From: Rhynchopus sp. YZ270_cl-10
Taxonomy: Eukaryota; Euglenozoa; Diplonemea; Diplonemida; Diplonemidae
Reading direction: 5' to 3'
NCBI GenBank assembly: GCA_964035575.1
Contig: OZ037891.1
Span: 1,178,001 to 1,242,000, forward strand
Length of the DNA: 64,000 nt
The notes under the pieces were generated by a model. The model did no database searches. It saw only the letters and a list, made by a program, of their open reading frames with translations, and was not told where the DNA came from. The translations under genes were made by a program, and so were the position numbers. Below, one piece after another: positions 63,267-64,000 of this stretch (positions are counted from its first letter, which is position 1; the number at the start of each line of letters is the position of its first letter).

Positions 63267-64000
63267 ATGACTACTGCGAACAGCGGTCCGTCGAACCTGC
63301 TTGCGATGAAGCTGCAGAGCCAGGCACGCGAGGACGAGGACAAGACACGGCTACGGCGCAAGAAGGGGACCATTGTGCTGATCACACAGTTCCTCTCGGA
63401 CAGTGGGTACTACGACGCAGCTGGTGCGCTGGAACGTGAGTCCGGCGTGACGCAGGCACGCCACCAACCTGCCGACAACATGACCCTCACGCAGGTGGTG
63501 CAGGAGTACGAGCAATACTACGATACACGCTTTGGCCACCGCCCAAAGCTGTTCCGTACTACCACCGCCGCCCCCACAACACAGCACAACGCACCCGGCG
63601 GAGAGGCGGAAAAGGAAAAACGAGGTCCCGGCCTGCTCCGATCCAACTCTGCCTTCACAAAACAGGATATGAAAAGAAAGGACCGTCCGAGAGCGTCATT
63701 GACACCACCTGCAACAGACGACGCAAAAGACGCGAAGGAGAAGGGGAAGGAGAACGGGCCGTTGGATCTCTGCCCCTCCGCTGCTGCGATCAAGCCAGAG
63801 CGGCGGGAGAAGGCCACCGAGCACGACGACAACGACAACGACAATGAAGGGGAAGGGAGTGCACTGTTTGCAGCACGGCAACGGTTGATGCGCCCTTTGC
63901 TATCAGAGTGGACCGGGGAGCTGCGCGAGCTTGCACAGGTCATACAACGCGACATCTTAGAAACAGCCCCGAGTGTACAGTGGAGCGACGTTGCTGCTTT
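63267..64000 (+). CDS. KATNAL2: Katanin p60 ATPase-like protein (KATNAL2 type), 5' part
   Basis: The ATG at 63267 opens a frame still open at the window end (244 codons). It starts MTTANSGPSNLLAMKLQSQA and has a LisH motif (about 33-65, TIVLITQFLSDSGYYDAAGA then LERESGV), EYEQYYDTRFGHRPKL as in KATNAL2, and a charged disordered linker. It reaches the conserved lead-in to the AAA domain (TGELRELAQVIQRDI, SVQWSDVAA). The AAA ATPase itself lies beyond the window. This branch of katanins acts on microtubules in ciliary, basal-body and spindle processes. No intron is seen in this part. Confidence 0.92.
   Translation, partial: MTTANSGPSNLLAMKLQSQAREDEDKTRLRRKKGTIVLITQFLSDSGYYDAAGALERESGVTQARHQPADNMTLTQVVQEYEQYYDTRFGHRPKLFRTTTAAPTTQHNAPGGEAEKEKRGPGLLRSNSAFTKQDMKRKDRPRASLTPPATDDAKDAKEKGKENGPLDLCPSAAAIKPERREKATEHDDNDNDNEGEGSALFAARQRLMRPLLSEWTGELRELAQVIQRDILETAPSVQWSDVAA

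Overview
The window looks like nuclear DNA of a flagellated unicellular eukaryote. The evidence is GC-rich spliced genes in T/A-rich spacers, short introns that nearly all start GTATG and end CAG, and genes for an axonemal-dynein assembly factor (DNAAF11), a katanin-like AAA protein (KATNAL2) and a small flagellar-type protein. The species cannot be named from the sequence; an excavate-like flagellate is only a guess. All intact host genes lie on the + strand. No rRNA, tRNA or CRISPR was seen.

Region 1 (1-18998) is a modular tandem array. Blocks of about 100-1100 bp, nearly identical between copies, recur in changing order. The blocks encode (i) ankyrin repeats followed by a short coiled coil and a C-terminal hydrophobic anchor, in long (1348-2484, 12622-13755) and short (6082-6771, 10429-11115) forms; (ii) the coiled coil plus anchor alone (16289-16606, 18168-18482); and (iii) a small glutaredoxin-like protein with CPLC (15653-15937, 17533-17817), plus truncated or fused copies of each. 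The 3' ends differ between copies, so one ankyrin core is joined to different membrane tails. DNA transposons have entered the array, and paralogous empty sites give their exact borders and target duplications (2540-2988, 3005-4189, 13826-13941, 14300-14761).

Region 2 (19584-50300) is a run of host genes: a helical nuclear-type protein with an acidic tail; DNAAF11; an Hrd3/SEL1L-type ERAD protein; an acidic putative N-myristoylated protein; a type I surface protein with Thr/Pro stalk and EGF-like module; a four-exon 130-residue protein with a SDGCGRD motif; an EF-hand protein; MSH6; a protein combining a CEP164-type WW region with a U-box; a ubiquitin-like/coiled-coil protein; and a short coiled-coil protein. 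The last has its intron occupied by a 2.4-kb inverted-repeat element, which itself carries a nested palindrome of about 1 kb.

Region 3 (52924-64000) holds a basic disordered/coiled-coil protein, a degenerate minus-strand ubiquitin-protease-like segment, AMP-forming acetyl-CoA synthetase and the 5' part of KATNAL2, separated by long spacers with several small inverted-repeat elements.

Two families of short dispersed hairpins recur in spacers and introns. In the first, the 7-nt loop (consensus ACGAGAG) is kept while both strands of the stem change together. That is the pattern expected of a conserved RNA structure, and together with the modular ankyrin array it is the most promising undescribed feature here.
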